Numbered from the stretch's first letter, positions 12,201 through 22,840 are shown. The stretch is DNA of 64,000 nucleotides from Tricholoma matsutake (GCA_026075535.2 AP026544.2:4340001-4404000); one strand, 5' to 3'. Made by a program: numbers and translations. Notes: generated by a model not told the origin, from the sequence alone.

Positions 12201-13083
12201 ATATCACCCACAGACTGATGGGCAGACAGAGAGAATGAACCAGGAGTTGGAGCAGTACCTACGTATGTTTGTCAACTACTGACAAACCGACTGGCCCGAA
12301 TGGCTGGCAATTGCCAAATTTTCCCACAATAACAAATTCCATTCGGCTACTCGTATGTCACCCTTTTTCATGAATTATGGATATCATCCTCGCATGGGAG
12401 TAGAACCCAGAAGGGAAGTCAAAGTACAGTCGGTAGAAGATTTTGTATCTAAGATGCAAAAGGTACAAGAAGAAGCAGAGGCGGCATTGAAGAAAGCACG
12501 TGATGACATGATGCGACACGCGGATCGTACTCGAGCACGTGCTCCAGAGTACAAAGTTGGTGACTTGGTATGGCTAAGTACCAAGGACCTGAATATTCCA
12601 CGACCTTCAAGGAAACTTACGGAGAAACAAGTTGGCCCATATGCGATCTCTAAAGTGATCTTGCCTAATGCAGTAGTGCTAAAATTACCCCGATCATTCA
12701 AGATTGATCCTGAGATTAATGTATCCCGCCTATGCCCTTACTGCCCATCCACTATTCCTGGCCAACAAACTACTCCGCAACCTCCGATAATAGTAGAAGG
12801 TGCTCCAGAATACATAGTTGAAGAAATTCTAGACTCATATCTTCGACAGAACAAATTGGAGTTTTTAATAAAGTGGAAAAACTACACTGACGAAAATAAT
12901 TCATGGGAACCCAAAGAGAATTGTAAGCAAGCGTGTAACACTATTGCCCAATTCTTTAAACATAATCCGAATGCTCCATGTCACATTGCGAGAATGGTGT
13001 ATGAGGGGATGAAATTCCGGCCTTACCAAAATTTCACAGAGGGGACAAATGTAATATTTTCTCGTCTGGAAGTCGAGGCATAA
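9259..13083 (+). pseudogene. pol of Gypsy copy A: protease, RT, RNase H, integrase, chromodomain
   Basis: A single frame of about 1275 codons broken only by stops at 9589 (TAA), 10249, 11209 and 12280 (TGA). The protease motif LLDSGATGLF is at about 9510. RT has the active site FIDDIL at about 10620 and the DDE-type elements expected around it. RNase H has ESDASDFATGVVLS at about 11060. The integrase starts with an HHCC-type zinc finger (HHNTPITRHPG to CDTCMRGK), then DFITGLP (first Asp), SDRGPQFAS (second Asp) and YHPQTDGQTERMNQELE (Glu). The C-terminus has a chromodomain (YIVEEILDSYLRQNKLEFLI, then KWKNYTDENNSWEP) at about 12800-12915. Chromodomains direct integration to heterochromatin in this family. 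No frameshifts are seen. Confidence 0.93.
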
Positions 13084-13094
13084 AAGGGGGGTAA

Positions 13095-13496
13095 TGTTAG
13101 GAAACCACCCCATTACCTAATAAACTTTCATTTTTATTTTATTATGTCAAATTATGCTACATGATGCCAAATTATGCTACACTTTGATAGCATGAGAATT
13201 TTATTTTGCACACATCAATATGTACACGCATGTGCAAATGCGTCGGTAGCAACAATGTACAATATATGTAAATAGTATATAAACCCTAAATATATGCCTA
13301 GGGGACCCCAGTTGTGTTCTCTTAGGTATTCCACCTAGGTTTTCGGTGTGAAAGGCCTTTGTCAACAAACTCATCTATTAATAACCCCTCACATCAAAAC
13401 CATCAATTTCCCCCATCACGAGCACGGATCCCGACCCCTTCTTGTAGAGAGAACCTGCACGGTCTTAGCTAGCAGATAGTGGGTGTCACCCTAACA
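13095..13496 (+). repeat. 3' LTR of Gypsy copy A
   Basis: 402 bp, same ends as the 5' LTR, preceded by the purine-rich tract AAAAGGGGGGTAA that would prime plus-strand synthesis. It differs from the 5' LTR mainly at sites where one copy has CG and the other CA or TG, for example GTCGCC versus GTCACC at the right end. Confidence 0.9.
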
Positions 13497-13501
13497 GCTG
13501 G

Positions 13502-14150
13502 GCCCACATATCCAGATATACACTAACCACAAAACTTTACAAAATTTTGATTTTCAGAAAGACCTCTCCCAATGACAAGCTCAATGGATGGAGTACTTGT
13601 CACAGTATGAGTATACCAGCACATACATCAACGAGGACAGGAACACAGTGGCAGATGCATTGTCATGGCTACCAGACACCTCAGACAATCAACCACTGCT
13701 TTTGATGTCTTCCATCTTCACCATCGATTCCAACCCCAAATTACTCAGAGGTATAAAAGCAGGCTACCATCACAACACCTGGTGTTCAGGCATTCTTGAT
13801 AACCTCAAATGTGGTGTCATGGATAACAAATTACATATCACCTTGCAAAACAGACTACTTTTCATTGGATCAAGGCTGATTATCCTAAAATACAAAAACC
13901 TATGAGAACATCTGTACCAACTTGCACATGACAATCTTGGCCACTTTGGTGCAGACAAGTCCTACACCGCACTGAGAGAAGACTTCTACTGGCCCCACAT
14001 GCGAAAGAATCTCCTTAGCAGATACATCCCCTCATGTGCCTTGGAAAGATCCAACAAAACAATAATTCAATCACTACGGTTCCACATGGACTGAAACCAA
14101 AAGGGATGGGCAAAAGCATTACCCCAGGTATGTTTCCATATCACCTTTCA
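13502..14150 (+). pseudogene. pol of outer Gypsy element, continued: RNase H end and deleted integrase
   Basis: The frame resumes the RNase H of the outer element (HIQIYTNHKTLQNF, then MEYLSQYEYTSTYI and DRNTVADALSWLP) and goes on to an integrase zinc-finger region (HLYQLAHDNLGHFGADKSY, DFYWPHM). At about 14040-14060 it jumps from the zinc finger straight to the late integrase segment (NKTIIQSLRFHMD, QKGWAKALPQ). The catalytic core, roughly 150 residues in relatives, is therefore missing. TGA stops occur at about 13574, 13903 and 14092. This part cannot have been active since the deletion. Confidence 0.75.
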
Positions 14151-15150
14151 TCCTTAAGACAGGATGGTGATGATGCTCGACCTGGAAACCCAAACAAAAC
14201 CTACTAAAAAGGTCTCAAATGGTATTATGCAAGTTAGAGGAAGGTTGCAAGGTGGTACCAAATATTACTGCTGTTACCCAAGAGTAAGGGAACTAAATGT
14301 GAGGAGGTCCAATGATGTTCAATGATGTTCAAGGGTGTATAAAGCTCTGCAATGTGCTTCAAGGAAAGTTTGAGGATGTTCAAAGATGTTCGAGGATGTT
14401 CGAGGGGCTTGTAGAGGATGAGGATGGATTTGACGGATGCTGAGGATAGACTATAGAGAGGTGGAAAGGCCTTGAGAGGGGATAGACTATAGATGCTAGT
14501 TCCAAGAAGCTAGTATGGAAGTTCAAAGAAGTTTGTGGTAATGCACTAAACTTCGGGACTAAGATGAGAGACTTGGACTCAAGAGAATTGCTCTTAAATC
14601 AGATGATGGATGTGAGAGGATGATCTATTCTGTGGTTCTAAGTAGCTAGTACAAGGCTATATATGTTTGGAAGAGATGGTACTTAAAAGGAAATAAAACA
14701 TGAGGACTACATGAGGCAAGATATAAAACAATAAAGAACTTTGCAAATCATAAAATAAATGAAAGATGATGAGAAGGGAAACATATAGAGTCACAATGTA
14801 TCAAGGGTACCTGTCCTATTGATCCAATATATCATCGAAATGTCAAAGTGCCACAATTGTGTCCTAAAATCCCATTGTTGTATCTCCTCATGTCCAGTGG
14901 TGCTCGATATGCAATGCACTAACTCGTGCAAGGTGTGCTGCATGTGTCTGAAGGGTGGTGCAATAGGCATACGGTGGCCAAAGGCATTCGAGGTGCTGCA
15001 AAGTTGTTCAAACTTGCTCAAAGTGTTGTGAAGTTGTTCAAAGTCATTTGAAATCATTCAAAGTCATTTGAAATAGTTTTGGAGCAGTTTTGTGGGGTTC
15101 ATAGGGGATTGTAGGGGATTGTAGGGGATGGGAGCATGTGTGGTGATGTG
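14151..15150. other. Repetitive non-coding spacer inside outer Gypsy tail
   Basis: No gene seen. The sequence is rich in imperfect short repeats of the type GATGTTCAA/GAGGATGTTC (14290-14420) and TTCAAAGT(C/T)ATTTGAAAT with GGGGATTGTA (15000-15130). The origin is unclear; it may be expanded filler or a decayed insertion separating the plus-strand and the inverted parts of the outer element. Confidence 0.4.
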
Positions 15151-15853
15151 TCAATGCATTTGGAGATGTTCCCAGAGCTTAGAGCGCAAGGTGGACCTAT
15201 CAATGGTCACCCCAACTGACGCCTCTGTACCCAACCCATTGCATGAGGTATTGCTTTCCCCAACCTCAAGGTCAACAGTCCAGCAGCCTCTCAATGAAAT
15301 ATTTGGTGCTTCCGTCCACTGTAATGATTGGGCTGGGCATTGTGTGTCTTCTCCCAGGGTAGATTTTGTCGTTGTTTGCAAGGAAAGGTTGTAGTTGTGA
15401 TACGTGGAAGTTGGGGTGCACTTTTGAGGTCGGTGGTAGTTGCAGATGGTATGTTGAGTTTTCTGGGAATGCCTGTATGATTTCATACAGTCTGTCATAC
15501 CTTGGCATGAACTTTGCCATGTGCCTGTCCTTAGCTTGCATATATTTGTGCCTTTGGTGCACCATTGTGAGCAAGACTTTGTCACCAATACTGTATTCAG
15601 GTTCTCCATTGCAGTTTCTGTTAGCAAAGTGTGCTTGTGTGATTTTGGAAGTGAGGAGGTTGTCCTTTGCTGCTAATGTGAGGGCTTCCATGTTGTTGAT
15701 GAACTCTGCAGTGAGTGCTTGAGCAGAGGCATCATCATTTCTAATTTCAGCATCTGTTGCAGGCAACAGGATAAAGGGACCAGAACACAACCTTTGGCTA
15801 CCACAGAGCAAGCTGCTAGAAACAGTGGCCCTGGAATCTTTTGAATGAAGCAC
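15151..15853 (-). pseudogene. Inverted Gypsy integrase C-terminus with chromodomain-like end
   Basis: On the minus strand: EYSIGDKVLLTMVHQRHKYM, then FMPRYDRLYEII and HPNFHVSQLQPFLANND, the typical Gypsy integrase C-terminal SH3-like region. It ends in YFIERLLDC, the start of a chromodomain-like fold, followed by a break near 15270. It lies opposite to the rest of the outer Gypsy element, just left of the right LTR-like repeat. This suggests a local inversion, or a piece of a second related element. Confidence 0.75.
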
Positions 15854-15887
15854 CTAGAGAGCACACAAATTTTCGAAAGCATTAGAG

Positions 15888-16092
15888 AGTGTAAGAGTGC
15901 CTCTTACTCTTTCTGCATCATTACTCCAATTCCTCATGTCACCCATTTACCTTACCTAATGTCCACGATCATATCTTAATCACATGGTCTCAGATTATTA
16001 TCATACAATGTAAACTAATACTATCTTATCTTAAATTCATACAATCATCTAGTTTACATCATTCTGTCTCTTAAGTGTTGGGACTTCTAACT
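15888..16092 (+). repeat. LTR-like repeat, right copy (outer Gypsy element)
   Basis: Direct repeat of 3622-3826, with the same hairpin start (GTAAGAGTGCCTCTTAC) and the same end (TTGGGACTTCTAAC). Differences are scattered substitutions and small indels. Interpreted as the 3' LTR; the boundary toward 16096 is not sharp. Confidence 0.5.
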
Positions 16093-16254
16093 CTCTTCCA
16101 GAAACCCTTCTGGAAATTCTTGCAGACCTTCTCAAGACAGAGCCATCTTTTCTTCCTAAGCATACTTTTGAATGGCAATGGCTCAAACCAGCAAATTCAG
16201 CTTGGCTCCCACTACACACTGATGCCAGCTATGCATCCCTTCTCAAGCAGCTGA

Positions 16255-16445
16255 TGTTGGAATTATGATCGGCACCACCAATGCTCCCTTTGTGTGATCT
16301 CTCTTTATCTCACTTACACAAAGACCCTTTGACATAGAACTACTTATATATACTTGCTATGTTTATACAGACACCCTCAGTCACTTGTACAGAGACTGAG
16401 GTCTACTCTGTCTTATCTTAGTCTATACGGTATAGGATTCCAACA
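16255..16445 (+). repeat. 5' LTR of Copia 1
   Basis: 191 bp with inverted termini TGTTGGAAT / ATTCCAACA. It contains a TATA-like TATATATAC at about 16347 and the block CAGAGACTGAGGTCTACTCT at its right end. The matching 3' LTR kept only this right part. Confidence 0.85.
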
Positions 16446-16457
16446 GATTATGGGCCC
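16446..16457 (+). promoter_or_regulatory. Primer-binding site of Copia 1, initiator tRNA-Met anticodon-arm type
   Basis: GATTATGGGCCC directly after the LTR is complementary to the anticodon stem-loop of eukaryotic initiator tRNA-Met (GGGCCCATAAC...), one mismatch at the second base. This is the Drosophila copia mode of priming with a cleaved tRNA rather than a tRNA 3' end. Confidence 0.7.
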
Positions 16458-16716
16458 TGAGCCATACACTTTAAAACAGTGATGAGCTCTTTGGAATCCC
16501 TACCATTTCTTTCGATCCAATCTCACATAGATCACATCATTCCTTGGACCAGGCACAGTGTCCTGATCACATCAACGTGTGGGTCCACATGCACCTCGCA
16601 AAACTTCATTTGCACCATCAGTGGCACATACATCCTTTTGTCTTTCACACTACCACTGCATATCATGACTAACCTCCCCCAATGTACTCTCTATCAATGC
16701 TTCTAGCCCATCCATC

Positions 16717-17496
16717 ATGCAACTTCAAGTCAGCATGGTCTGGAGTGGGAAGAAGTTTGATCGCACTTCTGGGGACTTTAACCAATGGGCTAAATAGTTC
16801 GAGGACATACTCATAATAAATGGCCTCGATGAATATGTCTTACATCCCATCATTCCAACCCCCCCAGCTGACACCGAGCCTCATGCACACCTCAACTGGA
16901 CATGGAACAACAAACTTGCAATCAGCTTCATTCACTCTGCACTTACTGAGACAGAGCTTTGTGATCTCATAAAGAACAAAGGTGCAAAGGCATGCTATAA
17001 TGATCTGAAGAAGTGCACACAATGTGAGGGACCAGTCAAACAGGTTTCTCTCTTGCATGAAGCCCTGGCCACATACTGCTCTTTGTCCAAGCCACTCCCT
17101 GTCACAGCTGGAAAAATCTGCAACATTGTACGCCGCCACACATTTGATATGGGCAAAATCAACTGTGATCTCTACACCTGCCCAATCCTCAGCATCCCGA
17201 GGCCTCGCTGATTCCACAAAGGATCACCCATTTACCTCTGCTGACATTCGTTGCCTCATGGAAAATCAGCAAACCATCATAAATTCCAAAACCAACAGAC
17301 CCAGCTCGGATACTGCTCTTGTCACCAAAGCACAACACCATAGTAATCTCCACAGCCACAATCATGGCAAAGGGGCGATATGCTGTGTCCTCTGCCAAGT
17401 GAAGGGGCACCCATGTTGGGGACACACAAAGGATTGGTGCATACAAAAAGGAGGAGGTATGGAAGGAAAAATGATTGAAGAATCTCAAGCAGCATG
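16717..17496 (+). pseudogene. gag of Copia 1
   Basis: Starts at ATG 16717 (MQLQVSMVWSGKKFDRTSGD) and has the gag_pol/UBN2-like layout of Copia gag. A TAG near 16796 and a TGA at about 17208 break it, with a frame change in between. The C-terminal part has a modified zinc knuckle (CCVLCQVKGHPCWGHTKDWC) followed by GGGMEGKMIEE, typical of this Copia clade. Confidence 0.7.
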
Positions 17497-17503
17497 AATT
17501 GCA

Positions 17504-20500
17504 GTGGCTGGAAAAGGGAAAGGCAGTGGAAAGTCTTCAGGAGGGTCTGGTGGACCTGGGAAAATGTTCATCTCTGTCAAAGGTAATGATGGTCGGGCAT
17601 ACTTTGTCAACACCGCCCATCTCAGCGAACTCCAGACCACTGCCACAAAATCAGAATTTGCTGGTCTTGCCTCTGATCCCATCCTGGACACTGAGATTGC
17701 ATCCATCGAAGATGTCAAATACTGTGGTTTCCTGGCATTCAAGGAACCAACAATGTCAATTGATTGGTCCACAAATTCCAAACCTATCAACACCACCCTC
17801 GCCGCCAATATTGTGCCACTCCAACAAAAGCAATGCACTCCCCTTATGTCCATAGAAACTCAACCATTCTATGTTGACTCAGGCGCTACTGCCCACATCT
17901 CACCCGACCATGGTGATTTCATTACACTTCGAGCTATTCCTGCTCACCCAGTTAAAGGGGTCAGCGGCTCATCCATCGCCATGCTGGGCATTGGTAACAT
18001 TCGCCTATGCATCTCGCGAGGGGCATACATTGTCCTCAAAGATGCACTTTACATCCCAAACTCCATGGTCCATCTCATATCTGTCAGTTCCCTTGCCATA
18101 TTCTCCAGAACCTCTGTCCACTTCAATCACGAACAAGTCTGCATCATAAATTGCTCCACCAATGTGCTCATCGTGAAAGGCCCACTCATTCCCAATCAAC
18201 ACCTTTATTCCCTTGATCTACACTCTGCTCATGCCGAACATGCATTCTCCACCCAGCATGCTGTCAATCTCGACACTTGGCACCACTGCTTAGGCCATGC
18301 CAACTATCAGGCAATTATGGGAATGGCGAAATCTGGCACCATCACAGGTATGCCCTCTACTTTCCCATCCAAACCGCCAAAATGCGACTCATGCATCCTT
18401 GGAAAGCAAACCAGGACACCAGTCCCAAAGGTGCGGGAAGAAGGGAAGGGGCATAGAGCAACATGGAAATTAGAGACTGTATGGGTAGATCCAACTGGAT
18501 CCATGGCTGTTGAATCATGTACAGGAAATAAATATGTCATGAATCTCATTGACAACTACACAAATAAGGCATGGTCCATCCTACTTAAGCTAAAATCAGA
18601 CTCGCTTAGGGAACTGGAGGCTTGGGAGCTGGCTAGGGAGCATGAAACCAGACTAAAAGTCAGCAAGTATTGCACGGGATATGATGATGAACATAACAGT
18701 AACCAGACAAAGGAATGGCTCAGATTGCAAGGGACAGATCACGAATTCGGTGCTCCATACACTTCAGCTCATATGGGCTGTGTTGATTGAATGCACCATA
18801 TGCTTATGGAGAAGGCATGGACGATGCACATTGCAGCTGGATGCCCAGCATATTTATGGGATGAGTTCTACCTCATGGCTGTGCACCTACATGAGAAGAC
18901 TATCATGAAATCCCTTAATGGCACCACACCCTTCGAACTCTGGCATAACCAAAAGCCAGACTACTCCTATATGCATGAAATCAGGTGCCATGCATTTGTT
19001 CTCATCCAGAACACTCACAATCCCAAAATCTATGAGTGATCCATCAAGTGTATTCTCATTGGCTATGGGTATAAATCAAAAACCTACCAATGCTATGACC
19101 CACAGACCAAGAAAATATACCAGTCATATCATGTATGCTTTCTGGAAAGTCATGATGGCCATCTTCAACCTGGACCACCCAAGGATGATGTCACAGAAAC
19201 ATCCATGCTCAATAAGATCCATTTGACTTCATCATTACTTCCTGTAAGCATCGACAAGGATGAAGGACAGGACTCCCCCCCTATCATTACCATGCTGCAG
19301 ACAGATGTCCCCCAACCAGATGATGCTGAACAACAACTACATCCCACCACTGATCAACCACATCGATCTAACTGAGTAGCCATGCCAACAGCTAAGGCTA
19401 ACCCAGATAATCCACCCCCCACTCATCTGGAACGAGCTGTCACTGAAGTCAAGGAGAGCACTGCCCACATTAAAGCTGCAAAGGTGGACCGCCAACAACA
19501 AAACAATCCACTGAACAATGACATCAATCGCCTGGATCAGAAACTCAGGGACATACTTGATGTGCCAGATCTCATGCATCTCAGGTCCAATCTTGATCAT
19601 GATCAGCTGTTTGCAGCAATTGTAGAATCTGGTGGGATCAACTCAATGTCCCTGGAATTCAAGGATGAACTGAAAACATGGGCAGAAGCGAAGGCATCAG
19701 GAGACTCAGAGAAATGGACAGAAGGATATAAAGATGAGTTGAAGTCACTAAAACATATGGGGGTATACAAGCTCGTTCCAAGGACCGATGTTCCACATGG
19801 CCAGAAAGTGCAGAAAGGATGCCCCATATTCAAGATAAAGCACGATAAAAATGGAAAAGTTGTATGCTTTAAAATCCAAGGTCCATCTCATTTTTAAAGG
19901 CTATGAACAAATTTATGGCAAAGATTACATGAAAACTATGTCACCCACTGCATGCATGGAATCATGGCAGATTCTTCTTCATCTTGCAGCTGCCAAGGGT
20001 TGGGATGCCACTCAAATTGATGTCAAGACTGCATTCCTATATGGGCATCTACCAGAGGAGGAGTACCAATGGATGGAGCAGCCAGAAGGATTTGAGGAAC
20101 TGGGAAAGGAAGACTGGGTATGGTGTTTAGTGCGTGGGTTATATGGGATGAAGCAGAGTGGGCAGATATGGAACCAGACTCTCAACAACAACATGATTGG
20201 TTGGGGGTTCACACGTTTAGCATGCGAGTCCTGCATTTACTACTGAATCTCTAACACAGGCACTGTTATTGCAGCCATACATGTTGACGACTTCCTTTCC
20301 ATCGCGAGCTCGGAGGAGGAGAACTGACATTTCAAAACCCAAATGCAGACCACATGGACCATATCCAATCTTGGGACACCACGATACATCATCACCATCA
20401 CAATAGAATGGGACTGCCAGAACTCCACAATACTCCTTTCACAAACCGCGCTCATCAACAAAATTGTTATCCAATTCGGACAAAAAGACACTGCCCCACT

Positions 20501-21211
20501 ATCTTTACCAATGGATCCAAGTCTCAAACTCAGACACGTAGACCATGCCACCCTCACAAAGGAAGAATATCAATTATCAAAGACTCCCTACAGATCCCTT
20601 GTCAGCTGTCTCCTATATCTCACCATCTCTACTCATCCAGATATTGCTTACATGGTCCAACAACTTAGCCAGTACATGGATTCATTCAACTCCCCTCATT
20701 GGAATGCAGCAATTTGTCTAGTCTGATGCCTCAAAGGCACTCACAATCTTAAACTAACTCTTGGCAGAAAAGGTGTGCCTGTCTCACTTCTCAGCTTCAC
20801 CAACTTGGATTGGACCAATTGTCTCAATACCAGGCAAAGTGTTGGAGGTTACATGTGGAGCCTAGGGTCAGGGGCAGTATCATGGGCAGCACAGAAACAA
20901 AAAACAGTCATGGCATCATCATGCAAAGCTGAATACATAGTGGGTTATGAAGATGCATATGGCTCCATGCACTCCTCAAAGACATCAGACATGATGTAAC
21001 ACAAAATGCCACCACCCTGCTATGCAACAACAACACTGTGATTAATTTATCTGAAGACCCAATGCTGCATGCCAGAGTAATGCACGTTGACATAAAATAT
21101 CATTTCCTCCAGGAATGAGTACAATCTGGAGAAATTGAAATCCACTACATACATACCAAAGACAATGTTGCCGACTTATTCACCAAAGCTCTGCTGTCAC
21201 CGTTATTCTAG
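17504..21211 (+). pseudogene. pol of Copia 1: protease, integrase, RT, RNase H
   Basis: Protease FYVDSGATAHIS lies at about 17868. The GAG-pre-integrase HHCC-like domain (WHHCLGHANY to CDSCILGK) is at about 18275-18410. The integrase core keeps its first Asp (VWVDPTG) but shows YCTGYDDEH where relatives have a D-N-G site, and GCVD-stop where they have GRVER, so two of three catalytic positions are altered. RT is at 19800-20330 with HVDDFL in place of YVDD. RNase H is near 20800-20980, and the C-terminal tail (DNVADLFTKALL) ends at TAG 21209-21211. Stops at 18788, 19037 and 19373 and a frameshift near 19890 break it. Confidence 0.85.
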
Positions 21212-21316
21212 TCTACTCTGTCTTATCTTAGGTATGATGTCATTAAGTTAGTCACTTGTACAGAGACTGAGGTCTACTCTGTCTTATCTTAGTCTATACA
21301 GTATAGGATTCTAACA
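21212..21316 (+). repeat. Truncated 3' LTR of Copia 1
   Basis: Only about 105 bp remain. The last 64 bp match the end of the 5' LTR (CACTTGTACAGAGACTGAGG onward, ending TTCTAACA). The 20-mer TCTACTCTGTCTTATCTTAG occurs twice here but once in the 5' LTR, so the left half has been deleted and rearranged. Confidence 0.7.
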
Positions 21317-22096
21317 GCTGAAGGCTCCTCCCCAAAATGTCTCTAGTACATATGTCATCATTTGGATGGCTGAGCCAGTCAAAAAACCTGTTGATCCCAG
21401 CATGGTAAGCTTTGTAACTCTTGTGGTGAACCAAAGCAACACATTTTCCTAGTCTTGGTCATCTACTGGTGGCACCACTAGTTCTGGCTATGCTCCTCCT
21501 GTTCTCAATGAGTATGAGTCAAGCAATGAAGATGATCACAAGAGAAAGAAGGTACAGCAGATATTCACAACCTTTGTCATACTCTGACACATGATTTTAG
21601 CCTCAGTTTGACGATGGTTTGGCTGAAATTATTGCTGAACTTGAAGAGAAGTATCATGTAAGGATTTGTTCTGATCATCTTGATGTTGAATGCTTCCATC
21701 ACCAACCAATGAATCAGCACTTTATTCTCAATCATACCAAGAAAATCATCTGGGCTGCACAAATTGTTAGTGCTTTCATGAACATCATATATATATATAC
21801 TGACTATATGTTTAGCATGCTGGGACAGTGTCACTTCTTGCACCACCCCTTGGATCAACTCATTTCAACTCCAAGAAAGCTTCCAAATTACCCCCAGCCA
21901 CAGCTCCAAATATGCCAACCCCAGTGTTACCTGCTAGCACTCCTGCAACCCCTACCAATGCTCCACCATCAACTGGGGCCTTTTCTTTGCCATATTCTGG
22001 TATGCCATTTCCTGGGGCCCATCCTCCTTTCATGTATCCATCCACCCATGCCACATGGCTATCCTGCTCCATTTCTCAATCCATCAGGTGTAACAT

Positions 22097-22195
22097 CCCC
22101 ATGGGGTGTGGGTGGGCCTTCAGGAGATCATGGGGATCCTCACTCCTCTCCTCAGGGTGTGGGTGGGCCTTCAGGAGATCATGGGGATCCTCAAT
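22097..22195 (+). repeat. Two-copy tandem repeat of about 50 bp
   Basis: GGTGTGGGTGGGCCTTCAGG...GGGGATCCTCA occurs twice in tandem. In one frame it would give a repeated GVGGPSGDHGDP. It lies in the Pro/Gly-rich 3' part of the decayed multicopy gene. Confidence 0.85.
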
Positions 22196-22412
22196 AATCT
22201 CCTCCTCCTATGGGTGGTTCACTTGAAGACTTCTGTACTAGATATAATCTTGGAGACAAAATTCAGGCATGACTGGAGGAAGTTGGATTTGAAGTTGGCA
22301 AAGATCTCTTGGCTGTCAAGGAGGCTCACTTGGATCATGTTGGGTTTGCACCTCTTGCATGGGGTCATGTTCTCAAGGCCTACCACAGATACAAGAAATT
22401 CTTGCAGGATGA

Positions 22413-22840
22413 GTAGGTTTATGGTTTGCTGTTACTTATTTTCAACTAGCCCTTTACTGCATATACCCTAATCTGCTACCCTTTTGTTCTATTCAATTCT
22501 TACTTGTACATAGTATTATATTCTCTTGTTCATAGTCTTCCACATCTCACGTACATAGCAGTCTTCTACATCTCATAGTTATTGTGCCTTCATTGTATTT
22601 TTGAAGCCACTTTACTATTCTAATACATTCATTTTCATTGTAGTGAATGTGTGAGATAATGTTGAGATTTACAGATAACCTGAATTATGAAACCAGGCTC
22701 GAGCCATCTCTGCAGTGACGCAACCACATGCCTCTAACAATTCCAATTCAGATGTCTCACTGTCCATCATGTGTCTCCAATTTCCTCTGATCCAATGCCT
22801 TGACTAACAATTCTCCAAGTCAAACACTGAAAATACATCA
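22413..22840. other. AT-rich intergenic stretch, nothing recognised
   Basis: T-rich sequence between the decayed gene and the Tc1-type relic. It includes a short repeat of TCTACATCTCA(C/T)-like motifs with GTACATAG around 22505-22575. No coding signal. Confidence 0.5.

Larger units (their letters stand above)
7275..13496 (+). mobile_element. Complete Ty3/Gypsy chromovirus-type retrotransposon, copy A
   Basis: 6222 bp with 5' LTR 7275-7677 and 3' LTR 13095-13496, both starting TGTTAG and ending CTAACA. It is flanked by a perfect 5-bp duplication GCTGG (7270-7274 and 13497-13501). The order gag, protease, RT, RNase H, integrase, chromodomain marks a chromodomain Gypsy element. Gag and pol each stay in one frame and are broken only by point stops. 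LTR differences are mostly CG versus CA/TG pairs, which suggests a fairly recent copy aged by CpG decay. A partner copy (B) is at 53114-58337 and a solo LTR at 50714-52886. Confidence 0.93.
3622..16095 (+). mobile_element. Outer Ty3/Gypsy element, decayed and interrupted
   Basis: Between two direct LTR-like repeats lie, in order, a leader without coding signal (3827-4307), gag, protease, RT and half of RNase H (4308-7274). Gypsy copy A follows as an insertion (7275-13496), then the rest of RNase H with a deleted integrase (13502-14150), a repetitive spacer, and an inverted integrase C-terminus (15151-15853). Removing copy A and one GCTGG duplication rejoins the RNase H frame exactly. The element is dead: multiple TGA stops, a large integrase deletion and an inversion. 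It is older than copy A, which inserted into it. Confidence 0.75.
16255..21316 (+). mobile_element. Ty1/Copia retrotransposon 1, decayed
   Basis: 5' LTR 16255-16445 (TGTTGGAATT to ATTCCAACA), gag, pol and a shortened 3' LTR ending 21316. It is flanked by a 5-bp duplication GCTGA (16250-16254 and 21317-21321). Domain order protease, integrase, RT, RNase H marks Copia. There are many in-frame TGA stops and at least three frame changes. Confidence 0.9.
16096..22412 (+). pseudogene. Decayed multicopy basidiomycete gene split by Copia element 1
   Basis: Two pieces, 16096-16254 and 21317-22412, rejoin in frame once the Copia element and one GCTGA duplication are removed. The join reads ...SYASLLKQL + KAPPQNVSSTYVIIWMAEPV. 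The layout (an FEWQW-type N-terminal domain, a V-I-x-M-x-x-P-x-K linker, an acidic Ser-rich segment, and a LEEKYHVRICSDH...WAAQIV domain) resembles a poorly described multicopy Agaricomycete family often found near transposons; this is from memory. Likely introns are GTAAGC...CCTAG (about 21408-21452) and GTACAG...CTCAG (about 21552-21609). The 3' part is Pro-rich and frameshifted. It is not functional as read. Confidence 0.45.
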
